A stretch of 64,000 nucleotides of DNA from Dehalococcoidia bacterium (lineage in GTDB: Bacteria > Chloroflexota > Dehalococcoidia > SM23-28-2), in contig CP070630.1 of NCBI GenBank assembly GCA_020356025.1, forward strand, positions 438,061 through 502,060, read 5' to 3'. Position 1 is the stretch's first letter; the number at the start of each line of letters is the position of its first letter. Made by a program: the position numbers and the translations under genes. This document shows, piece after piece, positions 7,646 through 16,339 of this stretch. The notes under the pieces were generated by a model, which was given only the letters and a program-made list of their open reading frames with translations, was not told the origin of the DNA and made no database searches.

Positions 7646-8539
7646 ATGGCTCACGAGAGCTTCTTTCCCCGCACTACCTTCGCTGCCATCCCCGAGGACT
7701 ACGCTCGCTTCGAGAGCGCCCGCGTGGTGATCCTGCCCGTCCCCTACGAGAGCACCAGCAGCGGCCGTGCCGGCTGCCGCGAGGCGCCACGAGCGATCAT
7801 CGAGGCCTCGGAGGAGATGGAGCTGTACGACTTCGACCTGGAGTGCGAGCCCTATCGAGTGGGCATCCATACGCTGGCGGAGATGATGCCTCACACGGGC
7901 GACCCACAGACCATGGTGGAGCGGGTGGAGGGGGTAGTGGGGGAGTTGCTGGACAGCGGCAAGTTCGTGGTGACCCTGGGAGGCGAGCACATGCTGGCCG
8001 TGGGGGCTGTGCGAGCGCACAAGCGGCGGATCGCCAACTTCTCCGTCCTTGCCCTTGACGCCCACGCCGACCTGCGGCAGGAGTATCTGGGCACCCCCTA
8101 CAATCACGCCAGCGTCCTCCGCCGTCTTCTGGACGACGACTGCCTCACGGTGCAGGTGGGGCTGCGCAGTGCCACTCGTGAGGAGCACGAGCTCGTCCGC
8201 GAGCGGAAGCTGCCATTCTTCTCGGTCTCGGCCTATCGTGCTCTGGCGGACGGCCCGCGAGAAGTTGTCTCCGGCCTGAGCGAGGACGTCTACGTTACCA
8301 TCGACCTGGACGTCTTCGATCCCTCCCAGATGGCGGCGGTGGGCACCCCCGAGCCGGGCGGCCTCTTGTGGGACGAGGTGGTCGGTCTGCTGGCGGCTGT
8401 GGCCAGTGGAAAGCGAATCGTCGGCTTCGACGTGACGGAGCTGGCCCCCCGCCTGGGGCCTTTTGCCAACGCTCAGTTGGCGGCCAGGCTGGTCTATCGC
8501 GTCATTGGCCTGGCGCTACCTGTCCCCGAAGGGTCCTGA
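7646..8539 (+). CDS. speB: Agmatinase / ureohydrolase family
   Basis: A 297-residue arginase/agmatinase-fold protein starting nine bases after the previous stop. The two-manganese motifs are present: GGEHML, DAHADLR (metal Asp and His) and TIDLDVFDPSQM. The substrate-loop His is kept in YNHASVLRR, although the usual SHG is changed to NHA. Agmatinase hydrolyses agmatine to putrescine and urea, which would feed the neighbouring polyamine gene. Arginase or formiminoglutamase specificity cannot be excluded, but operon context favours agmatine. Its last 38 bases overlap the convergent DinB gene. Confidence 0.88.
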   Translation: MAHESFFPRTTFAAIPEDYARFESARVVILPVPYESTSSGRAGCREAPRAIIEASEEMELYDFDLECEPYRVGIHTLAEMMPHTGDPQTMVERVEGVVGELLDSGKFVVTLGGEHMLAVGAVRAHKRRIANFSVLALDAHADLRQEYLGTPYNHASVLRRLLDDDCLTVQVGLRSATREEHELVRERKLPFFSVSAYRALADGPREVVSGLSEDVYVTIDLDVFDPSQMAAVGTPEPGGLLWDEVVGLLAAVASGKRIVGFDVTELAPRLGPFANAQLAARLVYRVIGLALPVPEGS

Positions 8540-8975
8540 TCTGCTCCAGGTGCTCGCTGGCGTGGTCGGCCAGGAGTTTGCCGTACTGAGCTATGCTGAT
8601 CGGGCCCCGCTCCTCGTGGCGGCCCCTGCGTTGCCACTCCTCCTCGCCTAGGTTCTCCAGCAGGTAAGCGAGACCACCCGAGAAGGCCCTCAGGGCGGTC
8701 AGCACAGGGGGCATGCTCTCGCTCTGGTATTCGCGCTCACGGGCCAGGGCCTCCTGGTCGTACGCCGGCAGGAGGGGGTCGTCCTCGCTGAGCATGTGGT
8801 GGATGCGCTCGCCATCGATCTCGAAGGAATCGCGCAGGTGGCAGCAGACCTCCTTGATCGACCACTCGCTCGGCGACGGGCGCCAGCGGAGGGCGTCTTC
8901 GGAGAGGCCCTGCACCAGTTCCTCTATCTGGCTTGGTAGGCCTCGCAGAATGTCCACGATCTCTTGTCGGTTCAT
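8502..8975 (-). CDS. DinB family protein
   Basis: A 157-residue four-helix-bundle protein. The three histidines expected to bind a metal are in place: VCCHLRDSFEID near 46, and the pair LLADHASEHLEQI near 138-142. DinB/YfiT-like proteins include bacillithiol- and mycothiol-dependent transferases, but many are uncharacterised, so no substrate is proposed. It is convergent with, and overlaps the end of, the agmatinase gene. An AAGGGA lies upstream of its ATG. Confidence 0.8.
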   Translation of the reverse strand: MNRQEIVDILRGLPSQIEELVQGLSEDALRWRPSPSEWSIKEVCCHLRDSFEIDGERIHHMLSEDDPLLPAYDQEALAREREYQSESMPPVLTALRAFSGGLAYLLENLGEEEWQRRGRHEERGPISIAQYGKLLADHASEHLEQIRTLRGQVAPGQ

Positions 8976-8990
8976 AGGGAGTCCCTTCTG

Positions 8991-9848
8991 CTAACTCGCG
9001 TTGGTCTCGTACGCCTGCAGCCGCTCTTCCACCTCCTGGCGGCTGGGGACGGCCGCTGTGCCTTTCGCCTCCACCGAGACACTGGCGGCGGCGGCGGCAA
9101 ACAGCGCTGCCTGCCAGGCATCGTCCGTCTCGACGTAGCGGCTGAGGAAGGCGGCGGCGAAGATGTCGCCGGCGCCTGTGGGGTCGACCTCCTCAACCGG
9201 GATCGCTGGCACCTCCCGCCAGCGGTTCTCGCTCCACAGGCGAGCACCCCTGGCTCCACGCGTAAATGCCAGGAGGGGCACCTGGGCCGCCCAGCGGGCC
9301 AGCGCTTCCTCCGCCTCCGCGGGCGGCAGATCCTCGTCGGACACAAAGAGGGCTTGGCTGCGCTTGAGGAGAATGCGCGGCCGCCAGCGGCGGGGCGACG
9401 CCTGCTCCACCCGGCCGTCGGGGCGGATGGTGCGCAGCCACCCCTGGGGGGTGATGGCGAGCAGGGAGCGGGGGAAGCAGCGCTCTACCTCTTCCTCCAC
9501 CTCGCCCACCAGCGGCCCCAGCAGAACGACCTTGGCCTCCAGGAAGTCTTGGGGCACGTCGCTGGCGGCGATGGTTCGTGCTCTCGCCCAAACGTATTGA
9601 AGGCGTCGCTTGGGGCCGTAGACGTTCTCAAAGACGGTGGTTTCGTCGGAGGGGAGCAAGCGGACGTCGATGTTGGGCAGAAGCAGCGACGGATCGAGGT
9701 CGCTGGCGGCGCTGGAGAGGACAGCCGTACGCAGGCCCAGCTTGCTGGCGGTGAGGGAAGCGTAGGCAGCCGTACCGCCCAGGCGCCAGCCTTCCGCCGC
9801 CTTATCCTTAGCCAGGTGGCCGATGACGAGGAAATCGGGCGCCCCCAT
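8991..9848 (-). CDS. PfkB/ribokinase-family carbohydrate kinase
   Basis: A 285-residue protein with the PfkB C-terminal signature DPTGAGDIFAAAF, in which the Asp of GAGD is the catalytic base and GAG forms the anion hole. It lacks a clear N-terminal PfkB signature, but GGTAAYASLTASKLGL matches the N-terminal substrate-side region (G-G-x-x-x-N-x-A-x4-L). Substrates of this family range from ribose and fructose-6-phosphate to nucleosides. It lies eight bases downstream of jag and may be the last gene of that transcript. Confidence 0.85.
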   Translation of the reverse strand: MGAPDFLVIGHLAKDKAAEGWRLGGTAAYASLTASKLGLRTAVLSSAASDLDPSLLLPNIDVRLLPSDETTVFENVYGPKRRLQYVWARARTIAASDVPQDFLEAKVVLLGPLVGEVEEEVERCFPRSLLAITPQGWLRTIRPDGRVEQASPRRWRPRILLKRSQALFVSDEDLPPAEAEEALARWAAQVPLLAFTRGARGARLWSENRWREVPAIPVEEVDPTGAGDIFAAAFLSRYVETDDAWQAALFAAAAASVSVEAKGTAAVPSRQEVEERLQAYETNAS

Positions 9849-9856
9849 CGGCGTTT

Positions 9857-10531
9857 CTAGGGCGAGCGGCGCTTGAGGGAGATGGCCACCTTGCGACTTT
9901 CTCCGTCGCCCAGACTGAAGCTGGTGACCTGGGAGTCATCGGCTAGAGCCAGGTGGACGATGCGCCTCTCGTTGGCGGGCATGGGCTCCAGGGTCATGGT
10001 GCGACCGGTGGATTTGACCTTTTCGGCCAGGCGGAGGGTCAGTCCCTTCAGGTTTTCCTCGCGCCGGCGTCTGTAGCCCTCAACGTCCACACTCACCAGG
10101 GCTTTCGACTTGAGCTGGCGACTCACCATATGATTCACCGTGTACTGAAGGGCGGCCAGGGTGGAGCCGCGCCGCCCGATGAGGATGCCCAGGTCCTCCC
10201 CGACCACGTCTAGGACGGCGCTTGCTCTTCCCAGCCCGTCGCCGGGGGTCTCGGGCAGGCGCGATGTCACTTCAGCGTCGATGTCCATGAACTCCAGCAG
10301 GCGCTGCAAGAACTCGATGGCCATCTTGATGGTGGGGCTCTCCAGGTCGACCTGCTCCGTGGTGATTGGCCTCACCACGACGCGAGCGTTCTCGCCGCCG
10401 AGGCCAAACAGGCCGGTCCGGCCGGCGCTGAGAATCTCCACTTCAACCTGGGCGCGATCCAGCTGCAGTTGCTCCAGGGCGGAGGCTATCGCGTCATCTA
10501 CGGTCTTTCCGCTTGCCTCTACTTCTTCCAT
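9857..10531 (-). CDS. jag: Jag/KhpB RNA-binding protein
   Basis: 224 residues with all three domains of the family: Jag-N (MEEVEASGKTVDDAIASALEQL, about 1-50), a KH domain with loop LIGRRGSTL (about 115-125), and a C-terminal R3H domain containing NERRIVHLAL (about 185-195). KhpB is a cytoplasmic RNA chaperone linked to cell-elongation control in Gram-positive bacteria. Its start overlaps the end of yidC by 38 bases, in the usual rpmH-rnpA-yidD-yidC-jag order. Confidence 0.95.
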   Translation of the reverse strand: MEEVEASGKTVDDAIASALEQLQLDRAQVEVEILSAGRTGLFGLGGENARVVVRPITTEQVDLESPTIKMAIEFLQRLLEFMDIDAEVTSRLPETPGDGLGRASAVLDVVGEDLGILIGRRGSTLAALQYTVNHMVSRQLKSKALVSVDVEGYRRRREENLKGLTLRLAEKVKSTGRTMTLEPMPANERRIVHLALADDSQVTSFSLGDGESRKVAISLKRRSP

Positions 10532-11402
10532 GTCTCAACCTCTTCTTCTTGCGCTTACCCCCCGTGGGCTGGTCAGCCTCGACAAGCTCCTCGGCTGGCT
10601 CCTCGGCCGCCTCTTTCTCCTTGGGCGGCGGCCCCTCTCGACGGCTGGCTTGCCGGCCGGCCGGGGCGGTGGATGGCGGCATGAGGACGGTGCGCCAGTT
10701 TATGGGCTCTGGGCCGTGGGTGAAGTAGTACATGACGACGCCGACGATATTGCTCATGGCCCAGTACACGCCCAGGCCGCTGGGAACCTGCAGGGTAAAG
10801 AAGGCGAACATGAGGGGCATCATCCACAGCATCATCTGGTTGGTCGATTGAGTGCGGGGATCGGTGGTGGTCGGCGTGGCCAGCCGCTGCTGAACGTAGG
10901 TCGAGGCGAATACTATGAAGGCCAGGATCAGGCTGGTATCCGGCTGGCCCAGGTCCATCCAGAGGAAGTTGTTCTCCAGGGGCACCGCCTGCTCGATGTA
11001 ACCCCAGGGGTAGAGCCGCTGCGATAGGCCTATAATGCTCTCGGGCGTTCCCCCCACTATGATCCTCAGGGCTTGGTAAAGGCCGATCCAGATGGGGAAC
11101 TGTACAAGCATCGGCAGGAGGCAGCCCAAGGGATTCACTCCTGCCTCGCGGTAGAGCTTCATCGTCTCTTCCTGGCGGCGTTTGGGGTCCTTGTACTTCT
11201 TCTGAAGCTCCTGCATCTTGGGCTGAAGGGCAGACAGGGACCGCGACGAGCGGATCTGGCGCAAGGTGAGGGGCATGGTGAGCAGCCGCATCAAGATGGT
11301 GAAGACGATGATGGCCACCCCAAAGTTGCCCAGGAAGATGTTGTTGAGGATGACCAGGGCGTTGGTTATGGGGTTGACGAAAACGAGATCCCAGAGAAAC
11401 AC
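10494..11402 (-). CDS. yidC: Membrane protein insertase YidC/Oxa1
   Basis: A GTG start at 11402 with GAGGTAG upstream. The 302-residue protein has the Oxa1 core: a first membrane helix (IFLGNFGVAIIVFTILMRLL) bearing the conserved Arg after it, PKMQELQKKYKDPKRRQEE (cytoplasmic hairpin), CLLPMLVQFPIWIGLYQALR, and MMLWMMPLMFAFFTLQVPSGLGVYW. The C-terminal tail is very basic (GGKRKKKRLRHGRSRGKRKDRR in outline), as in ribosome-binding YidC variants. It inserts proteins into the membrane with or without Sec. It lacks the large periplasmic domain of Gram-negative YidC, consistent with a Gram-positive-type cell plan. Confidence 0.96.
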   Translation of the reverse strand: MFLWDLVFVNPITNALVILNNIFLGNFGVAIIVFTILMRLLTMPLTLRQIRSSRSLSALQPKMQELQKKYKDPKRRQEETMKLYREAGVNPLGCLLPMLVQFPIWIGLYQALRIIVGGTPESIIGLSQRLYPWGYIEQAVPLENNFLWMDLGQPDTSLILAFIVFASTYVQQRLATPTTTDPRTQSTNQMMLWMMPLMFAFFTLQVPSGLGVYWAMSNIVGVVMYYFTHGPEPINWRTVLMPPSTAPAGRQASRREGPPPKEKEAAEEPAEELVEADQPTGGKRKKKRLRHGRSRGKRKDRR

Positions 11403-11414
11403 GCCCCAGCTACC

Positions 11415-12470
11415 TCACTCGGTTACGACCAGCAGAACAGCCCTGCCGTCCTTGCTCACTGTGAACAGGTCGCCGCCCTGAGCGCTGATGTAGGCCGTGG
11501 CTTCCTCGACCAAGGGGTCGGACAGGACGGTCTTGGCTAGCTCGATGGGCAGGGGCCACACGCTCCGGCCATTCTGGGGGTCCAGCCCGTACAGCTCGCC
11601 CTTCCGGTTAGCGATCAGCAGCACGTCGTCGAGGAGCACCGGCGCCGCCCGCACGGGAGCGCCGGTATCCTGCTCCCACTTGAGGTTGCCGTCGTTCACA
11701 TCCAGGGCGTAGACCTTGCCATTGAGGCAGCCGGCGTAGACGCTGTCCTCCAGAACCAGCGGCTGCGTCCAGAACCAATCGTCGGCCGCGAAGTGCCACT
11801 TTTCTTCGCCGCTGGCGGCATCGAGGGCGCGGATCCTGCTGTCCAGTCCTCCCACCAAGAGGGTCCCTTCGGCTAGGACGGGCGTGGACGCGAGGCCGCT
11901 CTTGGCCTTGAAGTGCCACTTTTCTTCGCCGCTGGCGGCATCCAAGGCGTAGACTTTCTTGTCCATGGACGCCACGTAGACGACGCCATCCGCCACCAGC
12001 GGGGTCGCCCAGATGCTATCACCGCTCTTGAAGCGCCAGCGCTCCTGGCCGCTGGCAGCATCCAGGGCGTAGAGGCGGCCATCGTCTGAGCCCACATAGA
12101 CCACGCCGTCCTGAACGACGGCGTTGCCGACAATGGGGCCGCCGGTCTCTAGCTGCCAGCGAATGTCGCCGTTGGGCAGATCCAGGGCATACAGCCAGCC
12201 GTCGTAGGCGCCGAAGTAGACGATGCTGTCGGCCACCACTGGCGTGCTGTAGATGGCCTCCGGATCGATCTTGCTGCCGTCAGGGTGCCTCTGATCCTTG
12301 AGGGGGAAGCGCCAGAGCACCCTGCCGCTCGAATCGTCGATGTCGACGGCGGCCATTTCTCCGCGGCCAATGCTGGCGACCAGTCGGTCGTCTGCCAGCG
12401 TCGGCCCTGCCCAGCCCTCGGGCTGGGCGATACCGGCGCACGCTGTGGCAAGGAAGAGGGTCGACAGCAC
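11415..12470 (-). CDS. PQQ/BamB-like beta-propeller repeat protein
   Basis: At least seven repeats of the type VYVGSDDGRLYALDAASGQE.W.F, the PQQ-like propeller blade. No PQQ-dehydrogenase catalytic residues are recognised, so it is a structural or binding propeller. The annotated start, GTG 12470, gives a short hydrophobic N-terminus (MLSTLFLATACAG). The same frame stays open upstream and reads RSKKLVGSSFLLLLVLSTLF, a better signal peptide, but contains no ATG, GTG or TTG. An AGGAGGA at 12521-12527 is followed six bases later by GTT. The gene interrupts the usual yidD-yidC adjacency, suggesting an extracytoplasmic role alongside membrane-protein biogenesis. Confidence 0.82.
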   Translation of the reverse strand: MLSTLFLATACAGIAQPEGWAGPTLADDRLVASIGRGEMAAVDIDDSSGRVLWRFPLKDQRHPDGSKIDPEAIYSTPVVADSIVYFGAYDGWLYALDLPNGDIRWQLETGGPIVGNAVVQDGVVYVGSDDGRLYALDAASGQERWRFKSGDSIWATPLVADGVVYVASMDKKVYALDAASGEEKWHFKAKSGLASTPVLAEGTLLVGGLDSRIRALDAASGEEKWHFAADDWFWTQPLVLEDSVYAGCLNGKVYALDVNDGNLKWEQDTGAPVRAAPVLLDDVLLIANRKGELYGLDPQNGRSVWPLPIELAKTVLSDPLVEEATAYISAQGGDLFTVSKDGRAVLLVVTE

Positions 12471-12575
12471 CAGCAGGAGGAGAAAAGACGACCCTACGAG
12501 TTTCTTACTTCGAACCGTATTCCTCCTGGCAGAGGCGATGTTCGAAAGCTCGCCCTGGCTGGCCTGATGGATGGG

Positions 12576-12785
12576 CTAGGGGACAGGGTCATAGCCGCCG
12601 GCGCTGAAAGGGTGGCAGCGGAGCAGGCGTCGCAGCGCGAGCCAGCCCCCCTTTGCCACACCGTAGCGCTGGACGGCTTCGTGGCCATACCGGGAGCAGC
12701 TAGGAAGGTAGCGACAGGAGGGCGGCATCGTCGGGGAGATGTGCCGCTGGTAGAAACGGATGGCTGTCAAGACTGCGCTCTTCAC
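12576..12785 (-). CDS. yidD: Membrane protein insertion efficiency factor YidD
   Basis: 69 residues with the diagnostic core [20 protein letters not shown] (conserved SCRYxPSCSxY) followed by [12 protein letters not shown] and [12 protein letters not shown]. YidD is a small membrane-associated protein assisting YidC-dependent insertion. Its ATG overlaps the rnpA stop by four bases, indicating coupled translation. Confidence 0.97.
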   Translation of the reverse strand: MKSAVLTAIRFYQRHISPTMPPSCRYLPSCSRYGHEAVQRYGVAKGGWLALRRLLRCHPFSAGGYDPVP

Positions 12786-13150
12786 CGTTCCTCCCTTGCC
12801 TGCTGCCCGACAGGGTCAGCCCCATCCAAAAGGCGAGCACGGGATAGCAGGTTGGCTATCGCCTCTCGTAATTCGTGATAGCTTGCCCTGGCAGCCGGAG
12901 GTCGTGCCAAAAGGATCAGGTCCCATCCTGGCTGGACGGGCAGGGGACGCAGCCCCTCCCTCAATCGCCGCTTGAGCTTATTTCGTGCTACTGCCTTGCC
13001 CACACGCTTGCTGACAACGAATCCACAGCGGTGGTGAGGCAAGTCGTTTGGCAAGGCGCGCAACACCAGGAACTGGGTGGCCCAGGCGCGACCCTTTCGA
13101 TACACACTAACAAAGTCCTTGCGTGCCTTCAGCCGTTCCCTCTTCTTCAT
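12782..13150 (-). CDS. rnpA: Ribonuclease P protein component
   Basis: 122 residues; the RNase P protein signature is clear: [11 protein letters not shown] near 13 and [24 protein letters not shown] (RNR-type motif, central basic helix) near 42-65. It supports the catalytic RNA in 5' maturation of tRNA. It lies 30 bases after rpmH, the standard gene order. The RNA subunit is not in this window. Confidence 0.97.
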   Translation of the reverse strand: MKKRERLKARKDFVSVYRKGRAWATQFLVLRALPNDLPHHRCGFVVSKRVGKAVARNKLKRRLREGLRPLPVQPGWDLILLARPPAARASYHELREAIANLLSRARLLDGADPVGQQAREER

Positions 13151-13180
13151 ATGGCGGCAGCCTATGGCGGCAAGCCGTAG

Positions 13181-13318
13181 CTAGACAGCGAGACGCGAAC
13201 GTCCCCTGAGCCGTCGACGCCTGATTACGTGACGACCGCCGCGGGTATTCATGCGGGCACGGAATCCGTGCTTCCGCTTGCGAGGGATTCGTTTCGGCTG
13301 GTAGGTACGCTTGGGCAC
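13181..13318 (-). CDS. rpmH: Ribosomal protein bL34
   Basis: A 45-residue protein read from GTG 13318: [20 protein letters not shown] followed by [20 protein letters not shown] and SRLAV. This is the full bL34 consensus (KRTYQPxxxxRxRxHGFRxRMxTxxGRxVLxxRRxKGR). GGAGAGGA precedes the start. It heads the rpmH-rnpA-yidD operon and has a near-consensus promoter 30 bases upstream. In many genomes dnaA and oriC lie next to rpmH; here the upstream neighbour is instead a lytic transglycosylase transcribed towards rpmH. Confidence 0.98.
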   Translation of the reverse strand: MPKRTYQPKRIPRKRKHGFRARMNTRGGRHVIRRRRLRGRSRLAV

Positions 13319-13347
13319 AATCCTCTCCGCTGCCTCAGGCTGCCGAC

Positions 13348-13377
13348 ATTATACTTTAGGGCTCGCGGCGGGGTCAA
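13348..13377 (-). promoter_or_regulatory. rpmH operon promoter
   Basis: On the minus strand TTGACC (13377-13372), 18-base spacer, TATAAT (13353-13348). A strong match to the sigma-70/SigA consensus. Confidence 0.85.
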
Positions 13378-13407
13378 TTGAGGCTGCCCGGCGGCGGGCG
13401 CGTTCGC

Positions 13408-15711
13408 CTACGGACCTGGGCTGGCCAGGAGGGTGGGATGGTCGACGCTGCCATAGAGAAAGCGGTACATGGCGTAGTTCTCCAGCACCACTTTCACATA
13501 GGTGCGGGTCTCGGTAATGTCTATAAGCTCGACGAGCAGGTCCATCTCCGCGGCGGGAAGGCTTTCCCACCAGCGGCTAGCGTTGCCCGGGCCGGCGTTG
13601 TAGGCGGCTAGGGCGAGGAAGAGGTTGCCGTCGAAGAGATCGAGTTGGCTGCCCAGGTAGTAGGCACCGAAGGGGATGCTCACCAACGGCCGCAGCAGGT
13701 CTGAGGCGGAGAAGTCTTCGATGCTCAGTTTCTGGGCGATCTCTGAGCCGGTGAGGGGCATAACCTGGGTGAGGCCGAGGGCGCCAGCGGGCGATCCGGC
13801 CGTAGGGTCGAAGAAGCTCTCCTGGCGGATCATGGCCAGAAGGAGGAGGGGCGACAGGCTGTTCTCGGCGGCGGCGGCATCGATCAGCGGCAGGTAGTCC
13901 AGCGGGTAAGCCAGCTCCAGAAGGGCCCGCGGAGCTTGCTCCAGAGGGGAGTCGGCGCTTTCCAGCAGGTCGGTGGCTGCATGGGCTGCCACGTGGGTGA
14001 GGCCTAGGTCATGCAAGGCGCGTGCCAGCCGGTAGAGGCTCCAGGGTTGCGAACGGCTCTGGTCGATAAGCCAGAGAAACTCGTTTGTCGCCTTTTGGGT
14101 CAGGCCCATCTGGTGCAGCTCCTGGCCCCGCTGCCAGGCTGGCAGGTCGAGGGGCGACGGGTCGGCCGCCAGGGTGTCCGGCCCCCAGAGGGAGGATAGC
14201 CATCCTTCGGCGGCATCCCAATCAGGGGCGGCCGTCGCCTCTATGGTCTCGTCGGGCCCGAGGGGGAGGGCGGCAGCGGCCTGGTCGCTAAGCCAGGCTT
14301 CGGCTCGCAGGGCATAGAAGCTGCTGCCGGCGGCTTCCAGTGCCTGCTGGAAGTGGGCGGACGCTCCCTCCGTGTCAGCGAAGAACACCAGGTCTGCCTG
14401 TCCCAGCCAGAGATAGGCCTGAGCGCGGCGCTCGGGGCTGGTGGAAGCGTCGAGCATCTCCTGCCAGGCGGCACTGGCCGCCGTCGGGTCGCCGGCTTGG
14501 TAGGGGAACAGACCGCTGAGGAAGGCTGCCCTGTCCGCCCAGGGGGAGTCAGGGTGGGCTTGCCAGAACTCTCGGTGGGCTGCGGCGGCTTCAAGCGGCC
14601 TGAACAGTTCCTCAAGAAGGAGGGCGCGGGCCCAGGCCGCATCGTCGGCTACATCTCCACCAGGGTCGAACTGGAGGTAGGCTTCGTAGTCGGCCAGGGC
14701 CTCTTGCGGCTCGTCCTGTCGCTCGCGCATAGCCCCTCGATAGTAGTGGGCCACCGCCGCTTGGGGCGCAGGCGGGTTGCCTGCCAGGAAGGAATCGAAA
14801 ACAGCCAGGGCTTCATCGTAGGCCCGCTGGTGGTAGTGGACGATTCCCTGAGTCAGGAGGTCTACTGGCACTTCCGCCGCCAGGAGCGAGTCAAGGGAGT
14901 TCGGCGCTTGGGGCGATTCAGGGTGTTGCTCTACGATGTCCAGCAACGCTTGCTGCCAGCGCTCGCCGTCACCCAGGCGACGGCTGACGCTGGCGATACG
15001 AGACAGGGCCAGGGCCTTGTAGGTGTCGGAGTTGCTCTCTTGGAGGAGCCTCTCGTACCACTGGATGGCCTGTTCGTCGTCGCCCGTCTCTCGATAGATG
15101 TCGGCCAGCCTCAGAAAGAGGGTGGGTGCTAGCGAGGGTGGCACGTCGAGGGCCAGGGCCTTCTCCAACTCCTGGGCGGCCTTGTCGTGGCGGCCCTCTT
15201 GGACGAGGAGCTGGGCCAGCTCCAGGCGGGCGTAGACGGCCGCCGGCCCCTCGTCGTCGGCGTAGTCCTCCAGGGACTGGCGTGCCTTGTCCCCCTCCCC
15301 CAGGGTGGCGTAGGTCTGGCCCAGCAGGAAGCGGGCACGCAGACTCTCTTCCTGCGTGGGTTTAGTGTCGATATAGGCTTCCAGTTGGGTGACGGCATCG
15401 GCGTATCGCTCGATGGTGATGTAGGTCAGGGCCAAGTCGTAGCGGGCCTGCTGCTGGGCCTGGCCGTCAAACTGTTGGATCACTCTCTGATAAGCGGCCA
15501 CGGCCTCTTCATACTGGCCGTTCCGCTCGTACTCGCGGGCTGCCGTCAGGTCGGCCGGCGTCTCGCTGAGTGCGGCAGTGGTAACAGTGTCCTCCGGTGG
15601 AGGCCCGGTTTCGCCGCCGCAGGCCGCAATGAGGGCCAGCCCCACTGTAGCCAGCACGGCCACCCCAGCCCTGAAGCGAGTCCTCGTCGTGTTCTGTAGC
15701 ATGACGTTCAT
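13408..15711 (-). CDS. Lipoprotein Slt-type lytic transglycosylase with TPR-like repeats
   Basis: 767 residues. The N-terminus has a lipoprotein signal peptide ending in LALIAACGG. Residues from about 45 to 580 form a helical superhelix of TPR-like repeats (for example QYEEAVAAYQRVIQQFDG and HDKAAQELEKALALD). The C-terminal SLT domain starts near 610 and shows the catalytic Glu in AMIRQESFFDPTA, then GALGLTQVMP and ALAAYNAGPGNASRW. The order matches Slt70 (helical doughnut, then goose-lysozyme-like domain). It would cleave the MurNAc-GlcNAc bond in peptidoglycan on the outer face. Two close ATGs (15711, 15702) are possible starts. It ends about 90 bases upstream of the rpmH start, in the same direction. 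Confidence 0.92.
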   Translation of the reverse strand: MNVMLQNTTRTRFRAGVAVLATVGLALIAACGGETGPPPEDTVTTAALSETPADLTAAREYERNGQYEEAVAAYQRVIQQFDGQAQQQARYDLALTYITIERYADAVTQLEAYIDTKPTQEESLRARFLLGQTYATLGEGDKARQSLEDYADDEGPAAVYARLELAQLLVQEGRHDKAAQELEKALALDVPPSLAPTLFLRLADIYRETGDDEQAIQWYERLLQESNSDTYKALALSRIASVSRRLGDGERWQQALLDIVEQHPESPQAPNSLDSLLAAEVPVDLLTQGIVHYHQRAYDEALAVFDSFLAGNPPAPQAAVAHYYRGAMRERQDEPQEALADYEAYLQFDPGGDVADDAAWARALLLEELFRPLEAAAAHREFWQAHPDSPWADRAAFLSGLFPYQAGDPTAASAAWQEMLDASTSPERRAQAYLWLGQADLVFFADTEGASAHFQQALEAAGSSFYALRAEAWLSDQAAAALPLGPDETIEATAAPDWDAAEGWLSSLWGPDTLAADPSPLDLPAWQRGQELHQMGLTQKATNEFLWLIDQSRSQPWSLYRLARALHDLGLTHVAAHAATDLLESADSPLEQAPRALLELAYPLDYLPLIDAAAAENSLSPLLLLAMIRQESFFDPTAGSPAGALGLTQVMPLTGSEIAQKLSIEDFSASDLLRPLVSIPFGAYYLGSQLDLFDGNLFLALAAYNAGPGNASRWWESLPAAEMDLLVELIDITETRTYVKVVLENYAMYRFLYGSVDHPTLLASPGP

Positions 15712-15731
15712 CTGCTGGCCCGTCTTCGTCG

Positions 15732-15781
15732 TTGACAGTGCTCGAAGCGAAATGTTACGCTACCCTAGACTTCTGAGGCAA
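15732..15781. promoter_or_regulatory. Overlapping divergent promoters
   Basis: Plus strand: TTGACA (15732-15737), 18-base spacer, TACGCT (15756-15761), for the hypothetical gene at 15798. Minus strand: TTGCCT (15781-15776), 18-base spacer, TAACAT (15757-15752), for the lytic transglycosylase. The two -10 elements overlap, so firing of one probably affects the other. Confidence 0.55.
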
Positions 15782-15797
15782 GGCGGCGGAGGCGGCT

Positions 15798-16280
15798 ATG
15801 AATGTGATCCGTTGTACGGTGGTGGATGGCCAGGGCGCTGTCAGCTTCATCGTCCAGGCTGATGCCCTAGCGGCTCTGACTGCTGCTTGCTCAGCCAGCC
15901 CTTCTAGCCTGGAGGAACTGCTGGAGGAAGCTGAGTCTTACTATCACAATCTTGGAGAGCAGGTGCTCAACGGCCTGGCCATCTTTGAAGAGCATAACGC
16001 CAAAGGCAACTACCAGACCATTCATCGAGCCCTGAAGTTCTGTGCTCCCCATGAGCAGCCTGTGTTCCGAGTCGTCGACGCCTTCACCCGCGAAGCCAGC
16101 TTGCGGCCGGTGAAAGCAGGCGCTGTCGTCTTCAACCTGCGGGCCAAGCGCATCATCCAAATTGTCAACACCTATCAGGAGATACGGCGCACGGGTCACG
16201 CTCGCGTGTTCGATGGCAGCGGCCTCACCGATTCCGTCTACAGCTACCGCCTGCCGAAGGATTGGGCTCTGGTCCCCTGA
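15798..16280 (+). CDS. Conserved-looking hypothetical protein, 160 residues
   Basis: Not recognised. The protein is soluble, with no signal peptide or membrane segment. It has an acidic helical stretch (SSLEELLEEAESYYHNLGEQ) followed by a mixed alpha/beta half ending GLTDSVYSYRLPKDWALVP. Two cysteines are present but no metal-binding pattern. The codon usage matches neighbours, the start has GCGGAGG upstream, and a good promoter precedes it, so it is a real gene. It lies upstream of alr in the same direction. Confidence 0.65.
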   Translation: MNVIRCTVVDGQGAVSFIVQADALAALTAACSASPSSLEELLEEAESYYHNLGEQVLNGLAIFEEHNAKGNYQTIHRALKFCAPHEQPVFRVVDAFTREASLRPVKAGAVVFNLRAKRIIQIVNTYQEIRRTGHARVFDGSGLTDSVYSYRLPKDWALVP

Positions 16281-16339
16281 CCGGCGCCGTTTGGTTTTAT
16301 AGAAACCTTTTCTGCTTGAGCGCGTTTTAGATTAGCGAA

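Noticed and set aside
13319..13407. Replication origin next to rpmH
   Set aside because: No dnaA gene and no cluster of DnaA boxes were seen; the gap is short and is explained by the rpmH promoter.
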